Below, piece by piece: positions 8,737 through 16,906 of a stretch of 64,000 nucleotides of DNA. The translations under genes were made by a program, and so were the position numbers. Below the pieces are notes generated by a model. It had not been told where the DNA came from. It saw only the letters and a list, made by a program, of their open reading frames with translations, and searched no databases. Numbering within the stretch: the stretch's first letter is position 1; each line of letters begins with the position of its first letter. Source of the stretch: Shewanella psychromarinicola (GTDB taxonomy: Bacteria; Pseudomonadota; Gammaproteobacteria; Enterobacterales; Shewanellaceae); assembly GCF_003855155.1 (NCBI RefSeq), contig NZ_CP034073.1, positions 3,534,001 to 3,598,000 on the forward strand, in the 5' to 3' direction.

Positions 8737-10440
8737 TTAAAACCCATTTGGATCAATTTTAAATTGACCTAAAGTGTGTTTCTTGTAATCCATCACGTGT
8801 ACTGAACACGCCATACAAGGATCAAAGGAATGAATAATGCGAATGACTTCTAATGGCTTGGTTGGATCTTCAAGTTTCAAACCAATCAACGAGGCTTCAT
8901 AGGGACCCATTTTACCGTTAGCATCCACAGGGCCTGCATTCCAGGTAGTGGGAACCACAGCTTGGTAGTTTTCAACTTTGCCATCTTTAATGCGGATCCA
9001 ATGACTTAACGTACCGCGAGGTGCTTCAATCATCGAATAACCTTCATAAACGCGATCTGAATCAATCTCAGGTTTAACGTAAGTTGATTCATCCGACTGC
9101 ATATTAATCAGTAAGGCATCAAAGGTTTGTAAACTGGCTTGACCGACTAACACGGTTTGTAACATGCGTGCAGCAGTACGACCTAAGGTGGTAAATAGCG
9201 CTTCAAGCGGCAAACCAGTGCGAGCTAATAAACCATCTACCGCATTGACCACAGGTTGATTACCGCGCGCATAGTTAACTAATAAGCACGCTAATGGACC
9301 CACTTCAATCGGTTCGTCTTGATAACGCGGTGATTTAACCCAGGTGTATTTACCATCACCATCAATAGTCGGCAACTTGCCATACACAGTGTCGCGTTCA
9401 ATAAAGCCAGTGTAATCAGGAATGGTGGTTCCTTCATACGGATGTTGAGGGCCATCAGCTTTATACCAAGCGTGGGTAACATCTTCTTTAATTAAGCTTG
9501 GGTCAATGTCCAATACATTGGCTAAATCGCCGTTTAAAATGACGCCCTGGTTAAATAAATATTCACCATCGGAGGTAATAAAATCTTCACCACTCATGAA
9601 GCTGTTAACATTCACGCCACCAAGCACGCTCGGTTCAGTGCCAAACGCTTCCGCCGCCATCACAATATCAGCTTGATAAGCTCGCTCAATAAAGTCTTGA
9701 ACAATAGCGTGTTTTTGTTTCCACTCTTGTAAACGCGCTGGGCTTAACATGTCACGTACTGAGGTCACGCCGCCCACAACAATAGACTGTGGATGTGGTG
9801 ATTTACCGCCAAAAATAGCCAACATTTCAGCAGCCACACGTTGTACTTCAAGTGCTTTTAAGTAATGGGATAGTGCAATCAAGTTTTGTTCAGGGCTAAA
9901 ACGATAAGTACCATTGCCCCAATATGCATTGGCAAAGGGCCCCAGTTTTCCGGTTTCAACTAAGCCTTTAACCCGTGCTTGTACGGCTTTGAGTTCACCT
10001 TCACCGGCAGCAATCGGCGCATCAGAATATTTCATCGCCACTTGAGCGGCTAGTGCTGGGTCAGCACTCAATGCCGATACCACATCCACCCAATCTAAGC
10101 CGTGTAAATGGTAAAAATGCACGATATGGTCATGCATGTATAGCGATGACTGCATAATGCTGCGCAGGTATTTAGCATTAAGAGGGATCTTAACTCCGAG
10201 GGCATTTTCTACCGCTTCAGTACCGCAACGATAGTGCGAATAGGTACATACGCCACAAATACGCTGCACAATTAAGCCCACATCCATTGGAGTACGGCCT
10301 TTTAAAATAACCTCAATACCGCGCCATAAGGTCGACGAAGACCAAGCTTTAGTAATGACATTATTATCATCAACTTCAACTTCGACACGTAAATGGCCTT
10401 CGATGCGGGTGATAGGGTCAATAACGACACGTTTACTCAT
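8737..10440 (-). CDS. hyaB: HyaB, [NiFe] hydrogenase large subunit precursor
   Basis: This subunit carries the NiFe active site for H2 oxidation on the periplasmic side. Both metal-binding cysteine pairs are present: RICGVCTYSH (Cys62, Cys65) and DPCMACSVH (Cys542, Cys545, His548). The family cleavage point is after His548, leaving a 19-residue C-terminal peptide for HyaD to remove. The 567-residue length is typical. It has no signal peptide of its own, as expected for export together with the Tat-bearing small subunit. It starts 2 bases after the hyaA stop, so the two are tightly coupled. Confidence 0.97.
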   Translation of the reverse strand: MSKRVVIDPITRIEGHLRVEVEVDDNNVITKAWSSSTLWRGIEVILKGRTPMDVGLIVQRICGVCTYSHYRCGTEAVENALGVKIPLNAKYLRSIMQSSLYMHDHIVHFYHLHGLDWVDVVSALSADPALAAQVAMKYSDAPIAAGEGELKAVQARVKGLVETGKLGPFANAYWGNGTYRFSPEQNLIALSHYLKALEVQRVAAEMLAIFGGKSPHPQSIVVGGVTSVRDMLSPARLQEWKQKHAIVQDFIERAYQADIVMAAEAFGTEPSVLGGVNVNSFMSGEDFITSDGEYLFNQGVILNGDLANVLDIDPSLIKEDVTHAWYKADGPQHPYEGTTIPDYTGFIERDTVYGKLPTIDGDGKYTWVKSPRYQDEPIEVGPLACLLVNYARGNQPVVNAVDGLLARTGLPLEALFTTLGRTAARMLQTVLVGQASLQTFDALLINMQSDESTYVKPEIDSDRVYEGYSMIEAPRGTLSHWIRIKDGKVENYQAVVPTTWNAGPVDANGKMGPYEASLIGLKLEDPTKPLEVIRIIHSFDPCMACSVHVMDYKKHTLGQFKIDPNGF

Positions 10441-10442
10441 GA

Positions 10443-11579
10443 TTACTCCTCCAAAGGCTTAACAAAGACGCTAGCAACTGCATGAGCGCCAATACCGACA
10501 ACGGTCGCGCCTAAAATGACCGCACCAATGGTGTCAGCTGTGGCATCAACGCCATGTAAAAGTTGGCGTCCGAGTGGTTTTTCAAAATCAGCCATATCAT
10601 CCCAGAAATTCGGTTCAGAACACCCCATACAGCCATGGCCAGCTAACACAGGCCAACTCGTGTGATGGTTAAATCGTTCAGTAGGGCAGTTGTTATAGGT
10701 ATAAGGGCCTTTACAGCCTACTTTGTATAAACAGTAGCCGTCTTTTGCGCCTTGGTCGCCAAATTCTTCCACAAACTCGCCCGCATCAAAGCGGCCACGA
10801 CGTTCACAGTTATCATGTACCCGAGCGCCATAAGCCCATTTAGGACGATTAAACATGTCCAGAGCAGGTAACTTACCGAACATAATGTAATACATTAATG
10901 TACCGACAATGTTCTTTTCACTCGGAGGACAACCGCCTAAGTTAATCACCGGCTTATCGACAACTTCGTAAACACCTTTTGCACCAGTGGGATTAGGCGC
11001 AGCGGCTTGTATACCACCAAAGGCTGCGCAAGTACCTACTGAGATAATGGCCGCGGCGTTTTCTGCCGCTTCTTTAACAATGTGCAAGCCAGTGTGGCCT
11101 TTACAACCAACGGTTAAAAAAGTGCCGTTATTGGCAGTGGGGACTGCACCTTCAACCGCCAATAAATAGCGACCTTTGTAGGTTTCCAGTGCGTGTTCTA
11201 GATTTTCTTCAGCTTGCCAACCGGCGGCAGCCATCAGAGTTTCGTGATATTCGAGCGAGATATGATCGAAAATCAAGGTGTCTAGGTTGGGCGAGTCGCT
11301 ACGAATTAACGACTCGGAGCAGCCTGTACATTCTGCCAAATGTAACCAAATTAGCGGCACTCTGTCGGCTAATTCAGCTGCTTCGGCAACCAAGGTACTA
11401 AAGGGTAGGGGCAAGGCAAACATTGCGGTGACCGAGGCGGTCCATTTAATGAAGTCTCTACGAGTTATCCCGCTATTGGTCATTTTTTCTTCTAATGACA
11501 CGGGCTGACGTTGGGCAAATTGGCGCAAATAATCAAGGCGTTCTTGGCCTTGTTTATAAAGGGCTGCATGTGTGTCCAT
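10443..11579 (-). CDS. hyaA: HyaA, [NiFe] hydrogenase small subunit with Tat signal
   Basis: The iron-sulfur subunit relays electrons from the NiFe site to cytochrome HyaC. The twin-arginine motif TRRDFIKW is at residues 39-46, after an extended n-region. The proximal-cluster pair is CTGC (Cys84 and Cys87), the medial/distal region includes GHGCMGCSEPNFWD, and a C-terminal hydrophobic helix (AVILGATVVGIGAHAVASVF) anchors the protein in the membrane. The CTGC site, where oxygen-tolerant Hyd-1 types have CTCC, and the Leu/Thr residues where those enzymes have their other extra Cys, indicate a standard rather than oxygen-tolerant proximal cluster. It is the first gene of the operon, below two FNR/EtrA boxes. 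Confidence 0.96.
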   Translation of the reverse strand: MDTHAALYKQGQERLDYLRQFAQRQPVSLEEKMTNSGITRRDFIKWTASVTAMFALPLPFSTLVAEAAELADRVPLIWLHLAECTGCSESLIRSDSPNLDTLIFDHISLEYHETLMAAAGWQAEENLEHALETYKGRYLLAVEGAVPTANNGTFLTVGCKGHTGLHIVKEAAENAAAIISVGTCAAFGGIQAAAPNPTGAKGVYEVVDKPVINLGGCPPSEKNIVGTLMYYIMFGKLPALDMFNRPKWAYGARVHDNCERRGRFDAGEFVEEFGDQGAKDGYCLYKVGCKGPYTYNNCPTERFNHHTSWPVLAGHGCMGCSEPNFWDDMADFEKPLGRQLLHGVDATADTIGAVILGATVVGIGAHAVASVFVKPLEE

Positions 11580-11640
11580 GTTGATACCTTATGCTTAAGT
11601 TAGCTCAATAGCTAAAAAATAGTTGCAATCTATCGGCATC

Positions 11641-11682
11641 AATATTAAAACGCGGTTAAAAAACGGCTTTGATGTAAATCAA
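11641..11682 (-). promoter_or_regulatory. Predicted hyaA promoter with perfect FNR/EtrA box
   Basis: TTGATGTAAATCAA at 11669-11682 matches the FNR/EtrA consensus TTGAT-N4-ATCAA exactly. On the minus strand a -10-like TAATAT lies at 11647-11642. If transcription starts near 11634, the box is centred at about -41.5, the class II activator position. This would make the hydrogenase operon anaerobically induced. The box is seen directly; the start site is inferred. Confidence 0.8.
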
Positions 11683-11728
11683 CTTGGGGATATTTACTCA
11701 CTATAAGTAGGGTCTTAAAGTCAGATTT

Positions 11729-11742
11729 TTGATGTTGATCAT
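11729..11742 (-). promoter_or_regulatory. Second FNR/EtrA-like box upstream of hyaA
   Basis: TTGATGTTGATCAT matches 9 of the 10 conserved positions of the FNR/EtrA consensus. It lies exactly 60 bases upstream of the first box, centred at about -101.5 by the start site inferred for hyaA. A distal box of this kind can contribute to activation or repression at FNR promoters. Confidence 0.6.
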
Positions 11743-11888
11743 GTTATTTAAGAGAATTCGTGACAAATAGTCTCGGATTTTCATTATATAGAGCCTGTCA
11801 TCGGGTACTTCTGCGGGTGATAGTGTCGAAACTTGATTGTGTAGAGACCATCAAGGTTGGCCAAAAAACGATCTTGCTGCTATGGGGG

Positions 11889-11921
11889 AACACAACAAAT
11901 GGGGAAACACAACAAATGGGG
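11889..11921. repeat. 17-bp direct repeat in hyaA upstream spacer
   Basis: The 16-mer AACACAACAAATGGGG occurs at 11889-11904 and again at 11906-11921. A shorter repeat, TAGTGTTAAT twice, lies at 12061-12080. Apart from these and the FNR boxes, I see no gene in 11580-12091; the short open frames there have no ribosome site or recognisable product. Confidence 0.8.
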
Positions 11922-12091
11922 GGAATTAGAAACAATGAGAGTAAAGATAGAGAGTACAAATAGACATTCAACGAATCAGATAACACTTAAGCATTTATCC
12001 AAAGGAGGCATTTGGATGAACCGTCTAAGGATGAGTGAACAGCTAAGTCATTGTGAGCAATAGTGTTAATTAGTGTTAATTGTGGGAGACA

Positions 12092-12952
12092 CTAACTCTT
12101 AGAATATTTGATGTAAATAAACAGTGACAACAGAATAACCCCGCCACCAATGAGCTTTTGCATTTCAACGACCTCATCAAGAAAACTGATAGACAGTATT
12201 AATGTCCAAATGGGCTCTAAAATCATGATCAGCGAAGCGGTTTCAATTTTAACGTTAAACTGGCCGACAGTTTGGAGCAAATAACGCACACTGGTTGCGA
12301 TAACCGTTGATACCGCAAACCAAAATAGTACATGACCATTAATCTCAAAACGTTCAGGTGAAACCGCAGCCATAAACACACTGCCTACAATGCCCACCAT
12401 GAATAATTGTACGCAGATGGATGTTAACGGTTTTATATTGGTCAAGACCCGCTTATTCAACACAAAATGCAATGACAGCAGTGCCGATGATAATAAGAAA
12501 AACCACTGGCTATTATCAACTTGCCAGCCAGTTGTGATGGTCAATAACATAATGCCTATACAAGTAATAGGCAGCGATATCCAAAACATGCGGTTAGGTT
12601 TTACTTTGAATAATAGCCAAGAAATAAACGGGGCAATAATCATCGCCAAGCTCATGATAAAAGCACCTTCAGACAAAGTACTAGAGATGGTAATCGCGTG
12701 CACCCATACTTCAATCGAAGCAGCTAATGCCATGCCAACGCCACCAAGCGCGGCAATTTGCTTAGGCCTGAGTGCAAAAATCTGCTGATAACAAAATGGC
12801 AATAAAATCAGACTCGCCATTAAGAAGCGAGCAGCAATAAACACCTCTCCAGGCATCTCTAAAATAACAAGTTTGGAGGATATCCATCCCACAGCGGCAA
12901 GCATAGTGGCCAGTAATAAGAATAGTTTGCCGCGCAATGCTTCTGTTTTCAT
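12092..12952 (-). CDS. EamA/DMT-superfamily membrane transporter
   Basis: A 286-residue protein with ten predicted hydrophobic helices in two repeats, the drug/metabolite transporter pattern. Recognisable DMT features are the N-terminal segment LAAVGWISSKLVI with FIAARFLMASLILLPF, and in the second half IMILEPIWTLILSISFLDE, the usual EamA conserved stretch (EP...L...F..E). Such carriers export metabolites or amino acids; the substrate cannot be told from sequence. It stands alone on the minus strand, with 177 bases to the nemA end, and has no obvious partner gene. Confidence 0.85.
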   Translation of the reverse strand: MKTEALRGKLFLLLATMLAAVGWISSKLVILEMPGEVFIAARFLMASLILLPFCYQQIFALRPKQIAALGGVGMALAASIEVWVHAITISSTLSEGAFIMSLAMIIAPFISWLLFKVKPNRMFWISLPITCIGIMLLTITTGWQVDNSQWFFLLSSALLSLHFVLNKRVLTNIKPLTSICVQLFMVGIVGSVFMAAVSPERFEINGHVLFWFAVSTVIATSVRYLLQTVGQFNVKIETASLIMILEPIWTLILSISFLDEVVEMQKLIGGGVILLSLFIYIKYSKS

Positions 12953-13129
12953 TAAACAGTTAGTTCCAGCTGAGGGATGGGAAAAGGGGCAAGGCTCTTG
13001 GTCAGTCGCAATGATACGAGAAAACCAAAAGAGATGTCGTGATAAATAAATGATATATACGTATGAAGCGATACCAACCTAAGGTCAGAATCGCTCACAT
13101 ATTAACTCAACTAAACAGTATGATTACTA

Positions 13130-14227
13130 TTAGCTTGGGCTGTATTCTGGGTAATCAGTATACCCGCGTTCAGCACCACCAAATAATGTCTCTGGGTTGT
13201 GAGACGCTAATGGATAGTTATGCTTAATACGGTTTACCAGATCTGGATTGGAGACAAATGGTCGGCCAAAACCAATCATATCTGCTACACCAGCATCAAT
13301 GGCCTGAGATCCATTTTCGCCGTTGTAACGTCCCGCATAAATAAGCACACCTTTATAAACGTCGCGAACCGTATCTTTAAATACTGTTGGCGTCTCTGGG
13401 GCATCATCCCAATCTACTTCAGCCACATGGATATAGACCACATTGAGGCTATTAAGTAATACAGCCGCGGCAATGTAGGTGTCTATCGGTGTTGCATCAA
13501 CAGTACCATTTAGCGATGTGAATGGCGCAAGACGAACGCCAACACGATCAGCGCCAATGGCCTGCGTCATTGCGGCAACCACTTCGCCAAGAAAACGCAA
13601 GCGGTTTTCAATACTGCCGCCATATTCATCGGTACGATTATTCGCTTCAGAATCGATAAACTGGTTAATCAAGTAACCGTTAGCGGCGTGCAGTTCTATG
13701 CCATCAAAACCGGCTTCAATCGCATTTAACGCTGCTTGACGATACTCGCCAATCACGTGTTGAATGTCAGCTTTAGTCATTTCGCGGGCTACTACCACGT
13801 CAACAAAACCGGGTTCGTTACCGTTATCAACAAACACTTTTACATTTTCTGCCTTTAGTGCGGAAGACGAAATAGGTTGTTGACCACCGATATTATCAGG
13901 GTGAGACACTCGACCAACATGCCAAAGCTGGGCGAAGATAGTGCCATTTTGTGCATGAACCGCTTTAGTGACCTTCTGCCATCCGGCAATTTGTTCTGCA
14001 GAATAAATACCAGGCGTCCATGCGTAGCCTTGGCCCATTACTGATATTTGGGTGCCTTCTGTAACAATAAGACCTGCTGATGCTCGTTGAGCATAATATT
14101 CAGCCATCATCTCATTGGGGACATTACCCGGTTGGGTTGAGCGCGAGCGCGTCATTGGCGGCATAACAATACGATTGTTTAAAGAGAGTTTACCGAGCTG
14201 TATTGGTTGAAATAGTGCATTGTTCAT
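13130..14227 (-). CDS. nemA: NemA-like N-ethylmaleimide reductase (Old Yellow Enzyme family)
   Basis: A cytoplasmic FMN-dependent NAD(P)H ene-reductase that reduces activated double bonds in electrophiles such as maleimides and nitro compounds. From the ATG at 14227 (MNNALFQPIQLGKLSLNNRI) it is 365 residues, equal to E. coli NemA, and has AAAGAGGAA upstream. The open frame continues further upstream into the gloA region, but those residues are not conserved. OYE signatures are visible: LGKLSLNNRIVMPPMTRSRS, QLWHVGRVSHPD, LHAANGYLINQFID with the substrate-binding His/Asn pair, NNRTDEYGGSIENR, and FGRPFVSNPDL. It follows gloA by 13 bases as a two-gene unit. Confidence 0.93.
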   Translation of the reverse strand: MNNALFQPIQLGKLSLNNRIVMPPMTRSRSTQPGNVPNEMMAEYYAQRASAGLIVTEGTQISVMGQGYAWTPGIYSAEQIAGWQKVTKAVHAQNGTIFAQLWHVGRVSHPDNIGGQQPISSSALKAENVKVFVDNGNEPGFVDVVVAREMTKADIQHVIGEYRQAALNAIEAGFDGIELHAANGYLINQFIDSEANNRTDEYGGSIENRLRFLGEVVAAMTQAIGADRVGVRLAPFTSLNGTVDATPIDTYIAAAVLLNSLNVVYIHVAEVDWDDAPETPTVFKDTVRDVYKGVLIYAGRYNGENGSQAIDAGVADMIGFGRPFVSNPDLVNRIKHNYPLASHNPETLFGGAERGYTDYPEYSPS

Positions 14228-14240
14228 TCTGTATTCCTCT

Positions 14241-14627
14241 TTACTTGCTAATTTGGATAAGTTCAATTTGGTATCCATCAGGATCGACGATAAAGGCGAT
14301 GTGGGTTGAGCCACCTTTTACCGGTCCTGGTTCACGGGTTACTTTGCCACCGCGTGCTTTAATGTCATTACAGGCACTATAAATATCCTCTACACCCAGC
14401 GCAATATGACCAAAAGCATTACCATGGTCATACTCATTGGTATCCCAGTTATAGGTTAATTCAATTGTGGTGCTGTCTGCTTGAGTGCCATAACCCACAA
14501 AAACTAAGGTGTAGCGGTAGTCTTTGTTTTCGGTTCTTTCTAGCACTTTCATACCCAGCACATTGATATAAAACTCAATTGATTTTTCTAGGTCAATGAC
14601 CCTTAACATAGTGTGTAAAAATTTCAT
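14241..14627 (-). CDS. gloA: Lactoylglutathione lyase, glyoxalase I
   Basis: GloA isomerises the hemithioacetal of methylglyoxal and glutathione to lactoylglutathione. The 128-residue protein begins MKFLHTMLRVIDLEKSIEFY. The four metal ligands expected for nickel-type GloA are visible: His in FLHTML, Glu in TTIELTYN, His in FGHIALGV and Glu in YQIELIQ. It is the first gene of a gloA-nemA pair. E. coli has nemR-nemA-gloA, so the functional grouping is kept although the order differs and nemR is absent here. Confidence 0.95.
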   Translation of the reverse strand: MKFLHTMLRVIDLEKSIEFYINVLGMKVLERTENKDYRYTLVFVGYGTQADSTTIELTYNWDTNEYDHGNAFGHIALGVEDIYSACNDIKARGGKVTREPGPVKGGSTHIAFIVDPDGYQIELIQISK

Positions 14628-14638
14628 AAATTTCTCTT

Positions 14639-14649
14639 TAGACCGTCTA
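14639..14649. promoter_or_regulatory. Palindrome TAGACCGTCTA in front of gloA
   Basis: An 11-bp near-perfect palindrome lies 12 bases upstream of the gloA start, with a second GACCGTC copy at 14654-14660. It is similar in kind to TetR-family operators such as that of NemR in E. coli. No regulator gene is adjacent, so the identity of the binding protein is a guess. Confidence 0.35.
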
Positions 14650-14660
14650 TTTTGACCGTC

Positions 14661-15140
14661 ACGTTAAAACGCATCACTGAGCTCGAAAGGAACAGTATAC
14701 GTTGTGCGTATTGATGATGAGTTGTTGCCGATGGGAACAATATACGCTGAAACAATGAGAACTTTAAATTATGATAGTTTATCATTTTAATAATATTTTG
14801 TTATTAATTGGCTGCGAACAATGAAATATCAAATGCTTTGCTACAAAAATTTCAAAAATAGTTTTGCCTCAAAAATGATATAAAAACAGAAAACCAACAA
14901 TGTGATCACCCTCATAGTACAAGTGCAAACTGCCTTTAACATCACTAATAACCTCGAAAAAACCGCTCATTTTTGCGCATTTCCCCACGATAATACACAG
15001 TCCCATTAATTAGTTTTTATTAATTAAAACAGTATAGTAGCTTGTTTTTTATTTCTGCAAAAGAGTATTGCGCCAGTTGCGTTGAAGCATCAATGAAGCC
15101 GTGATGAAATATTTTGGTCAAATAAACATTGGGAAGCATT
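14661..15140. other. Divergent intergenic region between gloA and the tetraheme cytochrome gene
   Basis: About 480 AT-rich bases with no supportable gene. They must contain the promoters for gloA-nemA (leftward) and for the cytochrome/flavoprotein operon (rightward). I see an AT-rich inverted pattern around 15007-15028 (TTAATTA...TTAATTAA) and a CRP-like half-site TGTGATCACC near 14911, neither strong enough to call. Confidence 0.5.
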
Positions 15141-15551
15141 ATGAAAACCAGATTAACCATTGCTGCGATATTACTTGCAGCTATTTCGATGCCCGTCTTA
15201 TCGGAGACGGTAAAACAAGAAGTACCGCAAGCCATTCTACCTATGCACGAAACATCCAAGCCGATTACGTTTGATCACTTGCGTCACGCACAAGTGGAAT
15301 GTACTCAATGCCATCACCAAAACGAACAACGCGCAATGAGCTTTACCTCCTACAAATGTGCAAGCTGTCACTCTACCGCGAAGAAAGACAAGTCTGAAGA
15401 TAACGCTTACTTCAACATCATTCATGGTCGTAAAGCACTGCCGGGTGATCTTGGAACTCGCTGTATGTCTTGTCATATCAAAGAGCAAAAGACCAGAAGT
15501 AAAGACAAGCCTAGCTTAACTGGATGCACAAATTCCGGCTGCCATAAATAA
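15141..15551 (+). CDS. Periplasmic tetraheme cytochrome c (class III / c3-like)
   Basis: A 136-residue secreted protein: the signal peptide MKTRLTIAAILLAAISMPVLS is followed by four heme c attachment motifs, CTQCH (54-58), CASCH (73-77), CMSCH (108-112) and CTNSGCH (129-135). The last is a CX4CH variant known from cytochrome c3-type proteins. Spare histidines (His36, 46, 49, 59, 95) could provide distal ligands. The ATG at 15141 is preferred over an in-frame TTG 12 bases upstream, because it gives a proper signal peptide and GGGAAG precedes it. It starts the operon with the exported flavoprotein 20 bases downstream, so it is the obvious electron donor or acceptor for it. Confidence 0.93.
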   Translation: MKTRLTIAAILLAAISMPVLSETVKQEVPQAILPMHETSKPITFDHLRHAQVECTQCHHQNEQRAMSFTSYKCASCHSTAKKDKSEDNAYFNIIHGRKALPGDLGTRCMSCHIKEQKTRSKDKPSLTGCTNSGCHK

Positions 15552-15571
15552 TAATTTGAATTGAGGTAATT

Positions 15572-16810
15572 ATGAGTATCGACCGTCGTACATTAATAAA
15601 ATTTATGGGCATTGCTGCTGCAAGCGCATCAACCACAGTCGCATTTGGTAGTAATGCAAGCAGTGCAGCTCCCGTGTCTACACGCAAACTATTTGAAGAA
15701 GTTAAACTAGGCACATTAACCCTAAAAAACAGACTTATCCGTTCTGCTACGTCTCAGTATCGCGCCACTGTCGATGGTGATCCTACTGAAGATTTGATGC
15801 GCGTCCATCGCGAACTCGCTCAAGGTGGAGTTAGTCTTATCATCACCGGTCTGACTTACATAATGAAGGACGATCAATATGGCCAAGCGGGTACGGGCTT
15901 ATATGATGACTCTCAGATCGATTTATATCAAAAAGTGGTCAAGAATGCCCACGATCATGGCGCTAAAATAGCTGTACAGTTAGCAATGGTTGGCCCACAG
16001 AGTGACTATCGTATTGACCACCGCGTAGTCTATGGCGCATCTAAAGTGCCACACCCTATTTATGGCACAGTGCCAAATAAAGTCATGACTAAAGATGACA
16101 TTAAATTTGCCATTCAATCATTTATCGATGCCGCTCTCAGAGCTAAAAAAGCGGGTTTCGATGCCATTGAATTGCATTTCGCTCACAATTATCTAGTGAG
16201 TCAATTCTTATTCCCTTACTACAACGATCGAACCGATGAATACGGCGGCCCAATAGAAAACCGTGCTCGGTTTGCGTTTGAAATTTTAGAAGCCGTTCGT
16301 GGCGCTGTCGGTGCTGACTACCCAATTATTGCCAAGGTTCATGGCCGTGATTACTTGGGCAGTCAAGCGGGTGGTAATACTCAAGATGAAAACCTATTTT
16401 TCATTAAAGGCTTAGTTAAGCGTGGTATTACGGCATTGGATATCAGTGGCGGTAATAAAGTGCGCGGAATGGGGGAGTTTCATCCTGAGCTTCAGGACGA
16501 GAAAGACCAATCCTATTTTGCCGATGATGCTAAATATATCAGCGAACATGTTGATGTTCCAATGATGGTGACTGGGGGCAATCGCTCACCACATCTAATG
16601 GAAAAAATCCTTGCTGAAGTTAGCAATATTGAAGCATTTGGTTTTGGTCGAACCATGTTATCTGAGCCTAATCTAGCCAACAACTGGAAACAAGATCCAA
16701 ACCACAAGCCACGCTGTTTGTCGTGTAACTGGTGTATCGCCAACTATGGCACTCAAAAATCGCAATGTGTTCTCAATGTATCGCGCGCCTATATCCCTGC
16801 CGGGCATTAA
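15572..16810 (+). CDS. Tat-exported Old-Yellow-Enzyme-type FMN/[4Fe-4S] oxidoreductase
   Basis: A 412-residue flavoprotein. The N-terminus MSIDRRTLIKFMG has the twin-arginine motif (residues 5-11), then a hydrophobic and Ala/Ser stretch ending near residue 30, so the folded cofactor-loaded enzyme is probably exported by Tat. The barrel carries OYE/dienoyl-CoA-reductase signatures: LGTLTLKNRLIRSAT, ELHFAHNYLVSQFLFP, NDRTDEYGGPIENRARF and GFGRTMLSEP. At the C-terminus is CLSC-NW-C...C (Cys382, 385, 388, 399), resembling the [4Fe-4S] motif of trimethylamine dehydrogenase and 2,4-dienoyl-CoA reductase. The protein stops there: the FAD/NAD(P)H domain these relatives use is missing. Together with the preceding tetraheme cytochrome this suggests electrons come from cytochrome c rather than NAD(P)H. 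The substrate is unknown; an enoate or other electrophilic alkene is a reasonable guess. Confidence 0.9.
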   Translation: MSIDRRTLIKFMGIAAASASTTVAFGSNASSAAPVSTRKLFEEVKLGTLTLKNRLIRSATSQYRATVDGDPTEDLMRVHRELAQGGVSLIITGLTYIMKDDQYGQAGTGLYDDSQIDLYQKVVKNAHDHGAKIAVQLAMVGPQSDYRIDHRVVYGASKVPHPIYGTVPNKVMTKDDIKFAIQSFIDAALRAKKAGFDAIELHFAHNYLVSQFLFPYYNDRTDEYGGPIENRARFAFEILEAVRGAVGADYPIIAKVHGRDYLGSQAGGNTQDENLFFIKGLVKRGITALDISGGNKVRGMGEFHPELQDEKDQSYFADDAKYISEHVDVPMMVTGGNRSPHLMEKILAEVSNIEAFGFGRTMLSEPNLANNWKQDPNHKPRCLSCNWCIANYGTQKSQCVLNVSRAYIPAGH

Positions 16811-16906
16811 CTATTTAACCAATTTATTGAGTTGGTTTACCTAATTGACCGCATAAAAACTAATAACTCAGTGCGGTCATCAACATTATTGATGGAAATA
16901 TTAACG

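Noticed and set aside
11760..12063. Several overlapping short frames upstream of hyaA
   Set aside because: They overlap each other on both strands, include the direct-repeat sequence and have no ribosome sites or recognisable products.
14905..14925. TGTGATCACC as a CRP site upstream of the tetraheme cytochrome gene
   Set aside because: Half-site spacing does not fit the TGTGA-N6-TCACA consensus.
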